NCBI GenBank assembly: GCA_934271235.1
Contig: CAKQQT010000014.1
Location: forward strand, 15,811-79,810
Reading direction: 5' to 3'
From: an uncultured Clostridia bacterium
Lineage (GTDB): Bacteria > Bacillota > Clostridia > Peptostreptococcales > Anaerovoracaceae
DNA: 64,000 nt
Within the stretch, counting starts at the first letter, position 1, and every line of letters begins with the position of its first letter. Below, one piece after another: positions 34,121 through 42,832 of this stretch. The translations under genes were made by a program, and so were the position numbers. The notes below the pieces were generated by a model. It did no database searches and was not told the origin of the DNA. It was given only the letters and a program-made list of their open reading frames with translations.

Positions 34121-35509
34121 ATGAATTCCATTTACGCATACATCAAAAAATACGCTGCCATGCTGGCAGCGCAGGAATATGCCATCGGTCCGGCCGCGCG
34201 CCTGATCGTTGAGACAAACGAAGGCGTTTTCGGTACGGTCAAAGGCGCGGATCTGGCGAATTTAAGCGAAACCGAGATTGAAAAACTCCCACTGGAAGCG
34301 CTGCCAAAAGGGAAACAGCAGATCCGCGCGATCGTGATCTCGCAGACACCCGCCTGCCAGGAATGGCTGCAGCGCGGCGAAGCGCTCTTTCCGTCTCTGG
34401 ACGATATGGCGCAGATCATCGGTACCCGCGCAGCCGTCATCGACGCGCGCAAGGGCTTTCAAAAAGCAGTACCGCAGCTCACGCGCATCATGCGCACCAA
34501 CGCCGGCTGTTTCATGGTCATCGGCCGCGCGCCAAACGGTGCTTACCTCGGTTATACCCTGACTGTCGGCCGCACACCGTACGAGGCCATCGTCGCTATG
34601 ACCGTTCTTGAAAAGTCCGCCGAAGTCACCCTGCTTGCCGAAAAGATCGGCAGACCGCAGCGCATCGCCCCTTGGGAATGCAAACTCATGCGGACGATCT
34701 ATATGAAAAAGTATTCAAAATCCGAAGCCAAAGCCAAGGCTGACGAAGCCGCCGCAGTCGAGGCTCAGGCCGCCGAAGCCGGACCTGCCGAAATACAAGC
34801 GGATGTGCCGGCAGCTGTGACAGCGGAGGACGCGATCAACGAAACCGCAAGCGCAGGAAACGCAGCCCCTGTGGAAACAAGTGCCGCAGCGAACGCGCAA
34901 GACACACTCACAGCCGTGGAGTCTGCTCCGCAGGCTAGCACAGATACGCAAGACCGCGAAGCAGTCCTGCGCGCCCAGCTGGTGGACTACGGCAAGCAGC
35001 TCGTTGCCTGCGGTCTGGTGCAGGGCACCTGGGGCAACCTTTCGGCGCGCCTTGATGACACCTATATGCTGGCGACCCCGTCCGGTCTCGATTATACACG
35101 CCTGACCCCTGCTGATATGGTCAAGGTCAATATCCGGACATTGGAGTACGAAGGCAACCTGAAGCCGACCTCCGAAAAAGGTCTGCACGCGGCGATCTAT
35201 CAGAATCGCCCGGACATCGGCGGCATCATCCACACGCACTCCAAATACTGCAGCGTCTATGCTGCCGCTCGCTGCGATCTGCCGGTCCCGGAGTCCTTAC
35301 CGTCACCGTTCCATGACCCGGTCAAACTCGCAGGCTACGCCCTGCCCGGCACCAAGGCTCTCATGAAAAACACCGCAGCTGCCGTCGGCGACAACTACGG
35401 TGCCATTATGTCCAATCATGGTATGATCGTCTGCGGGCAAGCCCTCGCAGCAGCCTTCCAAAACGGCAAACAGCTCGAGGACATTGCCGAGGCTTCTCTG
35501 GATAAATAA
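34121..35509 (+). CDS. Two-domain class II aldolase (N-terminal domain degenerate)
   Basis: The C-terminal domain (about 275-462) is a class II aldolase/adducin fold like L-fuculose-1-phosphate aldolase: GTWGNLSARL, PTSEKGLHAAIYQ (catalytic Glu), IIHTHSKYCSVYAA (two zinc His) and AIMSNHGMIVCG (third His). The N-terminal ~190 residues resemble the same fold (TRIMRTNAGCFMVIGRAPNG, then EAIVAMTVLEKSAEV) but lack the His ligands, so they are probably structural or regulatory. An Ala/Glu-rich linker of about 85 residues joins them. GAGGTGAC precedes the ATG at 34121. It presumably cleaves the phosphorylated product of the upstream kinase. Confidence 0.82.
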   Translation: MNSIYAYIKKYAAMLAAQEYAIGPAARLIVETNEGVFGTVKGADLANLSETEIEKLPLEALPKGKQQIRAIVISQTPACQEWLQRGEALFPSLDDMAQIIGTRAAVIDARKGFQKAVPQLTRIMRTNAGCFMVIGRAPNGAYLGYTLTVGRTPYEAIVAMTVLEKSAEVTLLAEKIGRPQRIAPWECKLMRTIYMKKYSKSEAKAKADEAAAVEAQAAEAGPAEIQADVPAAVTAEDAINETASAGNAAPVETSAAANAQDTLTAVESAPQASTDTQDREAVLRAQLVDYGKQLVACGLVQGTWGNLSARLDDTYMLATPSGLDYTRLTPADMVKVNIRTLEYEGNLKPTSEKGLHAAIYQNRPDIGGIIHTHSKYCSVYAAARCDLPVPESLPSPFHDPVKLAGYALPGTKALMKNTAAAVGDNYGAIMSNHGMIVCGQALAAAFQNGKQLEDIAEASLDK

Positions 35510-35523
35510 CCGAAAACAACAAA

Positions 35524-35554
35524 GGAGCGGTATCGTAATCCCACGTTCCGCTCC
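35524..35554 (+). terminator. Weak hairpin after the aldolase gene
   Basis: GGAGCGG pairs with CCGCTCC around a 17-base loop, 15 bases after the stop codon. No T-tract follows, so termination is uncertain. Confidence 0.35.
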
Positions 35555-35574
35555 TCAAAGGTCCCAAAGGACCT

Positions 35575-35627
35575 CCAAAGGTCCTCAAATCACCGCAGCT
35601 CCCCAAAGGTCCTCAAATCACCGCAGC
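35575..35627. repeat. 25-base direct repeat
   Basis: A 25-base unit beginning CCAAAGGTCCTCAAATCACC occurs at 35575-35599 and 35603-35627, with further partial AAAGGTCC units just upstream (35557-35580). It lies downstream of the aldolase gene. Confidence 0.85.
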
Positions 35628-35647
35628 GCTTCCAGGATTTTCTAAGT

Positions 35648-35965
35648 ATGCATAATGTACTGCTTTTGCGCCATTTTTGAAAAAACTGCACGGCCTTGCG
35701 CGGAGTTTTCACTGGTTTTGTCACATTTTCGCACATTTTTTACATTTTTTACAAGGCAAGCCGGGCCGAGAAGTTTCCCCGCAGTTTCCCGCACACATTC
35801 GTGGCGACACTCATCGAGCCTTTTCGACATGGTTCGACAGGGTTCGACAAAAGGATTCCTCGGGTGACAGGAGATTCTTTCTCTATCTGTAAAATTCTTT
35901 CATCCATCTAACCCCTGACGCGTACAAAATTTTGAAAAAGCACCGAAAAGCAGTACATTATGCAT
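35648..35965. repeat. Inverted-repeat element, copy B, with perfect 20-base ends
   Basis: Bases 35648-35667 (ATGCATAATGTACTGCTTTT) are the exact reverse complement of 35946-35965. The 318-base element is T-rich on the plus strand and repeats motifs such as CACATTTT...ACATTTTTTAC that recall the centres of copies A and C; its ends share the TGCATAA core. No gene is credible inside. It lies between convergently transcribed operons. No clear target-site duplication is visible. Confidence 0.75.
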
Positions 35966-36048
35966 CCGAAAGTTTTTCGCCGGTTCTTCGCCGGGTTTTC
36001 GCTGAGTTTTCGCTGAGTTTTCGCCGGTTTTTTTGCGCGGGGCTGATC

Positions 36049-36101
36049 AAAAAACTGCAGGCCGTCCGACATTCTCTTTGTCGTTCAGACCTGCAGTTTT
36101 T
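36049..36101 (-). terminator. Terminator after the PBP gene
   Basis: AAAACTGCAGG pairs with CCTGCAGTTTT; on the minus strand the stem is followed by a short T-run, 48 bases past the PBP stop codon. The plus strand also ends in T-rich sequence (TTTTTATTTTTTT), so it may work both ways. Confidence 0.75.
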
Positions 36102-36148
36102 ATTTTTTTGCGTCTATCGCTCACCGTTCTGCACTGCGGCTTCTGCTT

Positions 36149-37525
36149 CTATTCGTCCGCAAGATACCCTGCCTTTTTCATGGCCTGCAGGACCTGATTG
36201 GCGGCAGGCCCTGCGGCAGAGGCGCCGTAGCCGCTGTTTTCGAGGCAGACAGCAAAGGCGTAGTCGCCGCTGAAACCGACGAACCAGCTGTGCGGGCTCT
36301 TGCCCTTGCCGACCTCTGCCGTACCGGTCTTGGCGTGCAGCGACAGGCCCGGATAATTGCCGTCGCCGTAATTCGCCTTGACATTGTTGCGCATCATGTC
36401 GCTGATCTGCCGCGCCGTGCCGGCCGACAAGAGCGTGACACTGCCGGCGCGCGCGCGTCCGCCGTCCTTTGCGAGCAGCGACTCCCCTTTTTCAAGCAGC
36501 GCGCTGCCGCGCAGCAGCACCGGCTTCGCGGCCTTGCCGTCGCCGGCGATCGCGCCCGCGTAGAGCATCATCGCCAACGGATTGACTTGATCCTCAAACT
36601 GGCCGATACCCGCCCAGCCGAGGTTGAGGTCACTGCTGTCAAAGTTAAAGCTGCCGGCTGCGGTCTGAATGCCGTCGACCTCGTAAGAAGTCGTCAATCC
36701 GAGCTTTTCGGTATAGTCGTTCAGTACGCTGCCGCCCAGTTTCACCGCCAGAGAAGCGTAAGCGCCGTTGCAGGACTTGGCAAGCGCCCCGTAAAAATCC
36801 ACCTTGCCGTGCGCATACGGGCAGGTGACCTTTTCCCCGTCGATCTCATAACTGCCGGTGCAGGTAAAGGTCCAGCTGTTCAGGTCTTCCAGCTGCTCGA
36901 TCGCGGCAGCCGTCGTCACCAGTTTGAACACCGAGCCCGGCGGATAGGTCGCCGAAAGCGCTTTGTTCAGATAGGTTCCGCTCGGTACCGCCGCGCCGCT
37001 GTTTTCGGCCGCCGGATCCGCGGACGGACCGCTGACCATGACGAGGATCTCGCCGGTCTTCCAGTTATAGACACAGATCGCTCCGTTCCGGCCCGCAAGC
37101 GCCCGGTATGCCGCTACGTTCAGATCCGTATCGATCGTCAGCAGCAAGTCTTTTCCCGTATTCTGAAACACTCCGGTCGTGCCGAAGACTGGGTCATAGC
37201 CGATCAGCCTGCTGCGGAACGCCGTATTGGCCGCCGTCGCCACATTGCTGCCGCGATCGCCGATCACATGATAGGTCGCCCGCCGTACTTCGCTGTCGTC
37301 GCTGTAATGCATGCCGTCCGCATCGTTCTGCAGCAGCAGTCTGCCATTGCGGTCCGAAACGCTGCCTACGCGCAGCACGCCGTTCGTATAGACATGCTGA
37401 TTGGCGTAAAACGCGGACCATTTGGCGCCGTTCAGTTCCAGCCGTACCACGAAGAATACCAGCCCTGCCAGCAGCACAGCCGCCATCAAGAGGCACAGGA
37501 ACGCACGCTTTTCTAATTTTTTCAT
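36149..37525 (-). CDS. Class B penicillin-binding protein (PbpA/FtsI-like transpeptidase)
   Basis: A 458-residue D,D-transpeptidase with an N-terminal membrane anchor (about 7-29), a short linker domain and the penicillin-binding fold: PPGSVFK (SxxK, Ser about 198), KSCNG (SxN, about 251) and AKTGTAEVG (KTG, about 400). It is short for the class, like the PbpA proteins of Clostridia and actinobacteria. The ATG at 37525 overlaps the stop of the SEDS gene (ATGA). The longer open frame upstream is only the SEDS gene read in another frame. The coupling fits the known partnership of SEDS glycosyltransferases with class B PBPs. Confidence 0.9.
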   Translation of the reverse strand: MKKLEKRAFLCLLMAAVLLAGLVFFVVRLELNGAKWSAFYANQHVYTNGVLRVGSVSDRNGRLLLQNDADGMHYSDDSEVRRATYHVIGDRGSNVATAANTAFRSRLIGYDPVFGTTGVFQNTGKDLLLTIDTDLNVAAYRALAGRNGAICVYNWKTGEILVMVSGPSADPAAENSGAAVPSGTYLNKALSATYPPGSVFKLVTTAAAIEQLEDLNSWTFTCTGSYEIDGEKVTCPYAHGKVDFYGALAKSCNGAYASLAVKLGGSVLNDYTEKLGLTTSYEVDGIQTAAGSFNFDSSDLNLGWAGIGQFEDQVNPLAMMLYAGAIAGDGKAAKPVLLRGSALLEKGESLLAKDGGRARAGSVTLLSAGTARQISDMMRNNVKANYGDGNYPGLSLHAKTGTAEVGKGKSPHSWFVGFSGDYAFAVCLENSGYGASAAGPAANQVLQAMKKAGYLADE

Positions 37526-39282
37526 GATCTCGCGCCTCCCTTCACAGCCAGGCTGGCTTTTTGCCGGGTATCCGCCGACTTCAAAAAGGCCAGCAGCGCC
37601 CACGACACGATCATGCTCGTGCCGCCGTTCGAGACAAATGGGAACGTGACCCCGGTAAACGGCAGGATATCCGTGCATCCAAAGACGTTCAGGATCGTCT
37701 GGAACACGAACATGCTCATCGCGCCGCAGGCCGCGATCGTATAATAGGTCGAGCGGCCCTCCAGGATCGAGCGCACCGCGAACACCGAAAGCGTCACGAT
37801 CGACAGCACCGCCAGCACTGCGATGATCAGACCCCATTCTTCGATCAAAACGCCGAAGACCATATCCGTATCCGCCGCCGGCAGATGTACCAGCCAGCCG
37901 TTGCCGGCGCCGACGCCGACCAGTCCGCCGCTCGCCGACGCGCTGAGCGTGCGAGTCTGCTGGTAGCCGGCCGCGTCCATGACGCCTGTGTCCCAGACGT
38001 GTCCCCAAGTTTCAAAACGCTTCGCGACATAAGGCTTGAACCGCAGGATCATAAAGCCTCCCGCGGCAGCCGTGCCGACCATCAGCAGCAACTTCGAGAA
38101 CTCGCCGCTGCGCAAAAACGAGATCACCAAAAATGTCACAAAGAAGATCGCCGCTGTTCCGAAGTCGCCCATCAGTCCCAGACAGCCGAAACAGAACGCC
38201 GCAAATCCCATGAAGATCCACAGGTTCTTTTTTTCAAACAGTTCATCCAGCGACGCCGCGCCGATCCAGATGAACGCCACCTTGACCAGCTCCGACGGCT
38301 GGAAGCTGACCGGTCCGATCGCCAGCCAGTTTTTCGCGCCGTATCCAAATGTGCCCAGCGCCAGATTGGCGATCAGGAGCAGCGCCGCGCCGCCCAGCAG
38401 CAGCCAGCGCAGTCCTTTGGAAGTTTCCAGACTGCGCAGCACGATGCACATCGCCAGCATGACAAAAACACCCAGCGCGATGGCAAAAAATTGTTTGTAC
38501 AGCTTGTCCGGGTCCGAACTCGCCACCACCGCCAGATCCAAGGTCGACAGGAAAAAGGCGATCGCTTCCATCTCAAAGCCCTCGCGTCCGCTGGCACGGA
38601 CCAGCGCGACATATCCCCACATCACGAGCATCAGTCCGCCGATACAGACAAAAAGACTCTGCAGATGATCGGTACCCAGCACCAGCCACAGCTGCAGCAT
38701 CGTCAAAAGCTGAAACAGCGTCAGCGCCGCCATCGTCGGTCCGATGGACATCATTTTCGTATCCGACCGACGCATCGCCGTATTGTTGTTCTGTTCTTCC
38801 AGACTGATCGGCAGCAGCGAAAACTCGGTCATACCCGTCCGCAGCACATCGCCGTAAGCCATTTTGATCGGCGGGCCGTTCTGCCCCTCCTTGCTGATCT
38901 TGATCTCTTCCAGATAGCTCCCATTCTTAGAGCCCAGGTCCTGATAGTGCCATTCGCCGCGGGTGTTGCGTGTCAGAATGCCGTGATTCCGGGAAACCGC
39001 CTCGTCATCGACCTGAATATCGCAGCTCGCGGAACGCCCGAGCACATTTTCCCAATGCGTGATCGGCACGCTGTTCTCGCGGATCAGCTCCACATCGCCG
39101 TCCTCGTCCAGTCCGTAACGGCTGATATGCAGATAAGCCCAGACCTCCGCCGGACTGCTGTTACCCCGGATCAGCGAAACGACACAGCGCACCAGAATAT
39201 AGACCGCCAGAGCTGCCAGCACCCATCTGCAGACCCCCGTATAGACTATCTGAAAGCTGATATTTTCCAGTAATTTATCCAT
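37522..39282 (-). CDS. FHA domain-SEDS (FtsW/RodA/SpoVE) fusion
   Basis: A 586-residue fusion. After one N-terminal membrane helix (about 12-37) comes an FHA phosphothreonine-binding domain (about 75-155; NVLGRSASCDIQVDD, AVSRNHGIL, DLGSKNGSYL). It is followed by a SEDS peptidoglycan glycosyltransferase with about ten membrane segments (PVSFQPSELVKVAFIW, GDFGTAAIFF, PFVSNGGTSM). The FHA part implies control by a Ser/Thr kinase of the PASTA type, not present in the window. It acts with the PBP encoded directly downstream, in elongation, division or spore cortex synthesis. Confidence 0.92.
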   Translation of the reverse strand: MDKLLENISFQIVYTGVCRWVLAALAVYILVRCVVSLIRGNSSPAEVWAYLHISRYGLDEDGDVELIRENSVPITHWENVLGRSASCDIQVDDEAVSRNHGILTRNTRGEWHYQDLGSKNGSYLEEIKISKEGQNGPPIKMAYGDVLRTGMTEFSLLPISLEEQNNNTAMRRSDTKMMSIGPTMAALTLFQLLTMLQLWLVLGTDHLQSLFVCIGGLMLVMWGYVALVRASGREGFEMEAIAFFLSTLDLAVVASSDPDKLYKQFFAIALGVFVMLAMCIVLRSLETSKGLRWLLLGGAALLLIANLALGTFGYGAKNWLAIGPVSFQPSELVKVAFIWIGAASLDELFEKKNLWIFMGFAAFCFGCLGLMGDFGTAAIFFVTFLVISFLRSGEFSKLLLMVGTAAAGGFMILRFKPYVAKRFETWGHVWDTGVMDAAGYQQTRTLSASASGGLVGVGAGNGWLVHLPAADTDMVFGVLIEEWGLIIAVLAVLSIVTLSVFAVRSILEGRSTYYTIAACGAMSMFVFQTILNVFGCTDILPFTGVTFPFVSNGGTSMIVSWALLAFLKSADTRQKASLAVKGGARS

Positions 39283-39323
39283 ATTCCCCTCTTCTCTGTC
39301 CGTGTACTTCTTTTTTCAGTATG

Positions 39324-39354
39324 ACAAAGCCCCTCGCACTTGTCAAGGGGCTTT
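39324..39354. terminator. Hairpin between the APC permease and FHA-SEDS genes
   Basis: AAAGCCCCT pairs with AGGGGCTTT (39326-39334 and 39346-39354). The T-tracts are short on both strands. A perfect 18-base palindrome CTGCGGATCGATCCGCAG lies nearby at 39397-39414, closer to the permease stop codon. Confidence 0.55.
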
Positions 39355-39434
39355 CGATTTTCGGTTATGTACTCTTTTGGCGCCTGGCGCCGCATCCTGC
39401 GGATCGATCCGCAGAAACGGTTTTCACGAGAAAA

Positions 39435-40877
39435 CTACTTTTTCTCGCCTTTATTGCGATAAAGGGACAGTCCCCAGATCAGAACTACGACGAAGAAGAT
39501 CAGGTAGAACACGATCGGACAGGAGAACGTACCGTTTTCTTTGGCTGCCAGATACGGCTGCACGCCGTGCGCGTAGATCGCCGCGAATACCATGAAAACA
39601 CTTCCGCACAGGCCGAGGATCGGCATCAGGAATCTTCTGACTCCGTTCAGGTCGGTCGCTTTTTTCATAAACATGATGAAGATCGGAATATACAGCGCGT
39701 AGATCGTAACGATCGGCAGCTCGGAAGAGTCGAAGCTGAACAGCCCGAACCAGCTGAAAGCCGCGAGGTTGGATCCGTAAAAGAAGAAGAACCAGAACCC
39801 GCAGAGCAGCAGTCCGAAGATTGATGCGTTGTTCGGCATATTCGTCACCTTGTCGACCTGCTTGAACATTTCCGGATGCGGGCCCTCATTTCTGACCGCT
39901 ACCGCGTAAACGCCTCTGGTGCATCCCAGCATCAACCCATTTAAGGTTCCCATGCAAGAGATGGCCACAAACAAGTTCAGAATATTTCCGAACGCGCCGC
40001 CGAAAATATTCAGATAGGCTACTGTCGCGCCTTCATTCATCAGATCATTCACCGTCGCGCCGCCGGCAACGCCGATATAGTAGAACAGGTAGATCGCCAC
40101 GATGATAATACCGCCGGAGATCAGTGCGATCGGAAGATTCTTTTTCGCGTCCTTGAGTTCCGCGTTGATCGAGGTCGCGATGATCCATCCTTCATACGCG
40201 AACGCTGTTGCTACGATCGCGCCGAACAGCGGATTTCCGGTCGTTGCCGTTCCCGGATTGGCCATATTTTCAACCAGTACACCATTGCCGGAAACCAGTC
40301 CGACAATAATTCCTACAACGGCCATCAGCACCAGCGGGATCAGTTTGATGATCGTGGTCGCGACCTGAAAATGACCGGCGATCTTCGGTGACAGCGCGTT
40401 GATCGCGTAAGCCGCGCAGAGGAAAAGCACCGACAGCGCCATGCATTCCGGTCCGATGACGCAGCCGCCCTCTGACGCCGGGACCACCAGCCGGAACGTG
40501 TCCGGGAACGCGGATGTCAGGAACACCAGCGTATAACGCGCGGACAGCCATGCCAGCACGGAAGTCAATGTCGGATAATAGATGATTGTCAAAAACCATC
40601 CGACCACGTAGCCGTATTTGCGGCCGACTGTCGCTTCGGCATAGTCTACGATACCGTTTACTTTTTCATACTTGGTCGCCATGATCGAAAACGCAGCAAT
40701 ACAGCAGAGCATGATCGCACCGCCGATCAGCCACGCCCAGATACCCATAACCATGTTTCCTTCTGTCTTCTGCAGGATCGTTTGTGCCTTGAAGAAGACT
40801 CCTGAGCCGACTACAATGCCGACTACCATACAGATCGCCGTCAGCAATCCGTACTTTTTGTGAAGACCATTTTCCAT
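39435..40877 (-). CDS. APC-superfamily amino acid permease
   Basis: A 480-residue transporter with about twelve membrane segments. MVVGIVVGSGVFFKA at the start of helix 1 and VATAFAYEGWIIATSINAEL in helix 6 are the two unwound substrate-binding helices of the APC fold. The substrate is unknown. It is alone on its transcript, divergent from the CAP-protein gene. AGGAGAGAAAG lies upstream of the ATG. Confidence 0.88.
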   Translation of the reverse strand: MENGLHKKYGLLTAICMVVGIVVGSGVFFKAQTILQKTEGNMVMGIWAWLIGGAIMLCCIAAFSIMATKYEKVNGIVDYAEATVGRKYGYVVGWFLTIIYYPTLTSVLAWLSARYTLVFLTSAFPDTFRLVVPASEGGCVIGPECMALSVLFLCAAYAINALSPKIAGHFQVATTIIKLIPLVLMAVVGIIVGLVSGNGVLVENMANPGTATTGNPLFGAIVATAFAYEGWIIATSINAELKDAKKNLPIALISGGIIIVAIYLFYYIGVAGGATVNDLMNEGATVAYLNIFGGAFGNILNLFVAISCMGTLNGLMLGCTRGVYAVAVRNEGPHPEMFKQVDKVTNMPNNASIFGLLLCGFWFFFFYGSNLAAFSWFGLFSFDSSELPIVTIYALYIPIFIMFMKKATDLNGVRRFLMPILGLCGSVFMVFAAIYAHGVQPYLAAKENGTFSCPIVFYLIFFVVVLIWGLSLYRNKGEKK

Positions 40878-41082
40878 CTTTCTCTCCTTAAAATCTCAGT
40901 ATTATGTGTCATGATCCTTTGTGAAGTTTTCATAATCAAGTAAATTTTTCTGAAAATTGTTAAAAAGCATAATTATTTCAGAATTCTTTTCGGCATTTTT
41001 CACATTTTTTCAATAAACATGTTAATATTTTACCATAAATACCTAGTTCGCACAAGGTTTTTGTTGATTTCATTTCTCCTAT

Positions 41083-41110
41083 TTACGAAAATGGGCAAAT
41101 GGAGTATAAT
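41083..41110 (+). promoter_or_regulatory. Promoter of the CAP-protein gene
   Basis: TTTACG, a 17-base spacer and TATAAT (41105-41110) precede the gene. The rest of the 271-base divergent region (40878-41148) is AT-rich and shows no other clear element. Confidence 0.55.
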
Positions 41111-41148
41111 AGAGTCAGTATGAAAGGGGAAAATCTAGGGGAACGAAT

Positions 41149-42801
41149 ATGAAAAAAACTAAGAACATCCATCCGCGGATGCCGCGTCTGCTCCGCTGCC
41201 TGCCGCTGCTCGGACTGTCAGCAGTCCTCGTCTTTACCGCTCTGCCGCAGCCGGCCTTTGCCGCAGTCTCCGGCGCGTCCGGCGCGCAGTCATCCGCGAT
41301 CACCGTCCATACACCGAGTCGTGAGGAGATCGTCAAATACATGCAGGAGCATCCGACCGGTGACATCTACTTCGATGAAGACGGCAAGTCGACCGGCAAG
41401 GTACATGAGACCGCGTACGAAACGGTTCCGAGCACCGAAGCGCCTTATGCCGCAGGCAGACTTGCCGAAGCGGAAGAAGCCGCCGCGCTGAACACGATCA
41501 AAACGATCCGTTATATCGCCGGCATTTCCGATAACCTTTACATTTCGGAGGAATACACCCAGCTGGCACAGGCCTCGGCGCTCGTCAACTATGTCAACGG
41601 CAAACTGACGCATACGCCGTCCCAGCCGTCCGGCATGGAACTGACACTGGCGCAGAAGGGCCGCGAAGGCTCGCAGCGTTCCAACATTTCCTGGACCGAA
41701 TGGCAGGAAAACAGCCTCAAGTGGTCCATCCTCAGCGGCTGGATGGACGACAGCGACGCAAGCAATATCAGCCTGCTCGGACATCGCCGCTGGATCCTCA
41801 ATCCGGCCATGAGCATGACCGGCTTCGGTTCCGTCACCGGCAGCAAGGGCACCTATCAGGCCATGTATGTTTACGATAAGGAAAACCGGGACAGTGACTA
41901 TACCGGCGTCTGCTGGCCGGCCCGCAATATGCCGACCAGTTATTTCAGCGCATCCTCCGCATGGAGCATTTCCCTGGGAAAAGAACTGGATCCCGCCGGC
42001 GTGGTCGTATCCATGGTCCGTTTTTCGGACGGCAAGTCGTGGACCTTCAGTTCTTTCTCGGCTGACGGAGATTTTTATGTCAACAACTCGGCCTATGGCC
42101 AGAAGGGCTGCATCATCTTCCGTCCTGCCGGCATCGACGGATACAAAAACGGCGATCGTTTCTTCGTTTATATCGCCGGTCTGGACGAACCGATCAGTTA
42201 TGAGGTCAGCTTCTTCGACGCGGAGCATTTTTATTCCACGAGCGCGCCGACTGCGGATACGCCGGGATGCAACGAATTCGGCGATCCGGTCCTGACCTGG
42301 ACCATGCCGGAAAACGCGGAGCGCTGCAACCTTTACCGCAGATGTGCAGGCGGCAAATGGCAGCTGATCGCTTCGGAGCTGGATGAACCGTTCTTTGAAG
42401 ACGCTTCTGCCGGCCGCGGCATCAAGTACTATTATCGGCTGACATCCCTGCGTACAGTCGGCGGCACGGACTACGAAAGCTTTCCGTCCGCGGCAGTCTC
42501 GATCACTACGAGCCTGCGCAAGCCGACCTTCTCGTCCCTGCGTTCTGCCGGTCACGGCATGAACATGCTGAAATGGAAATCGGTCTCCAAGGCCTCCGGA
42601 TACAAAGTCTACCGCCGCGCCAAGACCGGTTCCAAATGGTCAAAATGGACGCTGGTCAAGACGACGAACACGCTTTCCTACCGCGATGTCAAAGCAAAAC
42701 CGGGAACGACCTACGAATATCGCGTGCGCGCTTACCGCACCTATTATAAAAATGTGGTCAACGGAACCTATTCCGTGAAAAAAGCGATCCGTACCCGTTG
42801 A
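41149..42801 (+). CDS. Secreted CAP-domain protein with C-terminal fibronectin III-like domains
   Basis: A 550-residue protein with a signal peptide (about 1-38; LPLLGLSAVLVFTALPQPAFA), a CAP/SCP domain (about 95-310; LLGHRRWILNPAMSMTGFG and AMYVYDKE) and two FN3-like beta domains (about 365-455 and 460-550; GYKVYRRA..., YRVRAYRTYYKN). No cell-wall sorting signal is visible. Such proteins are exported by Clostridia and may bind or process envelope or matrix material; activity unknown. The C-terminus is rich in Lys, Arg and Tyr. Confidence 0.85.
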   Translation: MKKTKNIHPRMPRLLRCLPLLGLSAVLVFTALPQPAFAAVSGASGAQSSAITVHTPSREEIVKYMQEHPTGDIYFDEDGKSTGKVHETAYETVPSTEAPYAAGRLAEAEEAAALNTIKTIRYIAGISDNLYISEEYTQLAQASALVNYVNGKLTHTPSQPSGMELTLAQKGREGSQRSNISWTEWQENSLKWSILSGWMDDSDASNISLLGHRRWILNPAMSMTGFGSVTGSKGTYQAMYVYDKENRDSDYTGVCWPARNMPTSYFSASSAWSISLGKELDPAGVVVSMVRFSDGKSWTFSSFSADGDFYVNNSAYGQKGCIIFRPAGIDGYKNGDRFFVYIAGLDEPISYEVSFFDAEHFYSTSAPTADTPGCNEFGDPVLTWTMPENAERCNLYRRCAGGKWQLIASELDEPFFEDASAGRGIKYYYRLTSLRTVGGTDYESFPSAAVSITTSLRKPTFSSLRSAGHGMNMLKWKSVSKASGYKVYRRAKTGSKWSKWTLVKTTNTLSYRDVKAKPGTTYEYRVRAYRTYYKNVVNGTYSVKKAIRTR

Positions 42802-42832
42802 ACCACATCCAGAAAGGCGATCAGGATTTTTC

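Noticed and set aside
37561-39273. 570-residue plus-strand open frame
   Set aside because: Antisense to the FHA-SEDS gene; the His/Arg/Gln-rich composition is typical of a shadow frame.
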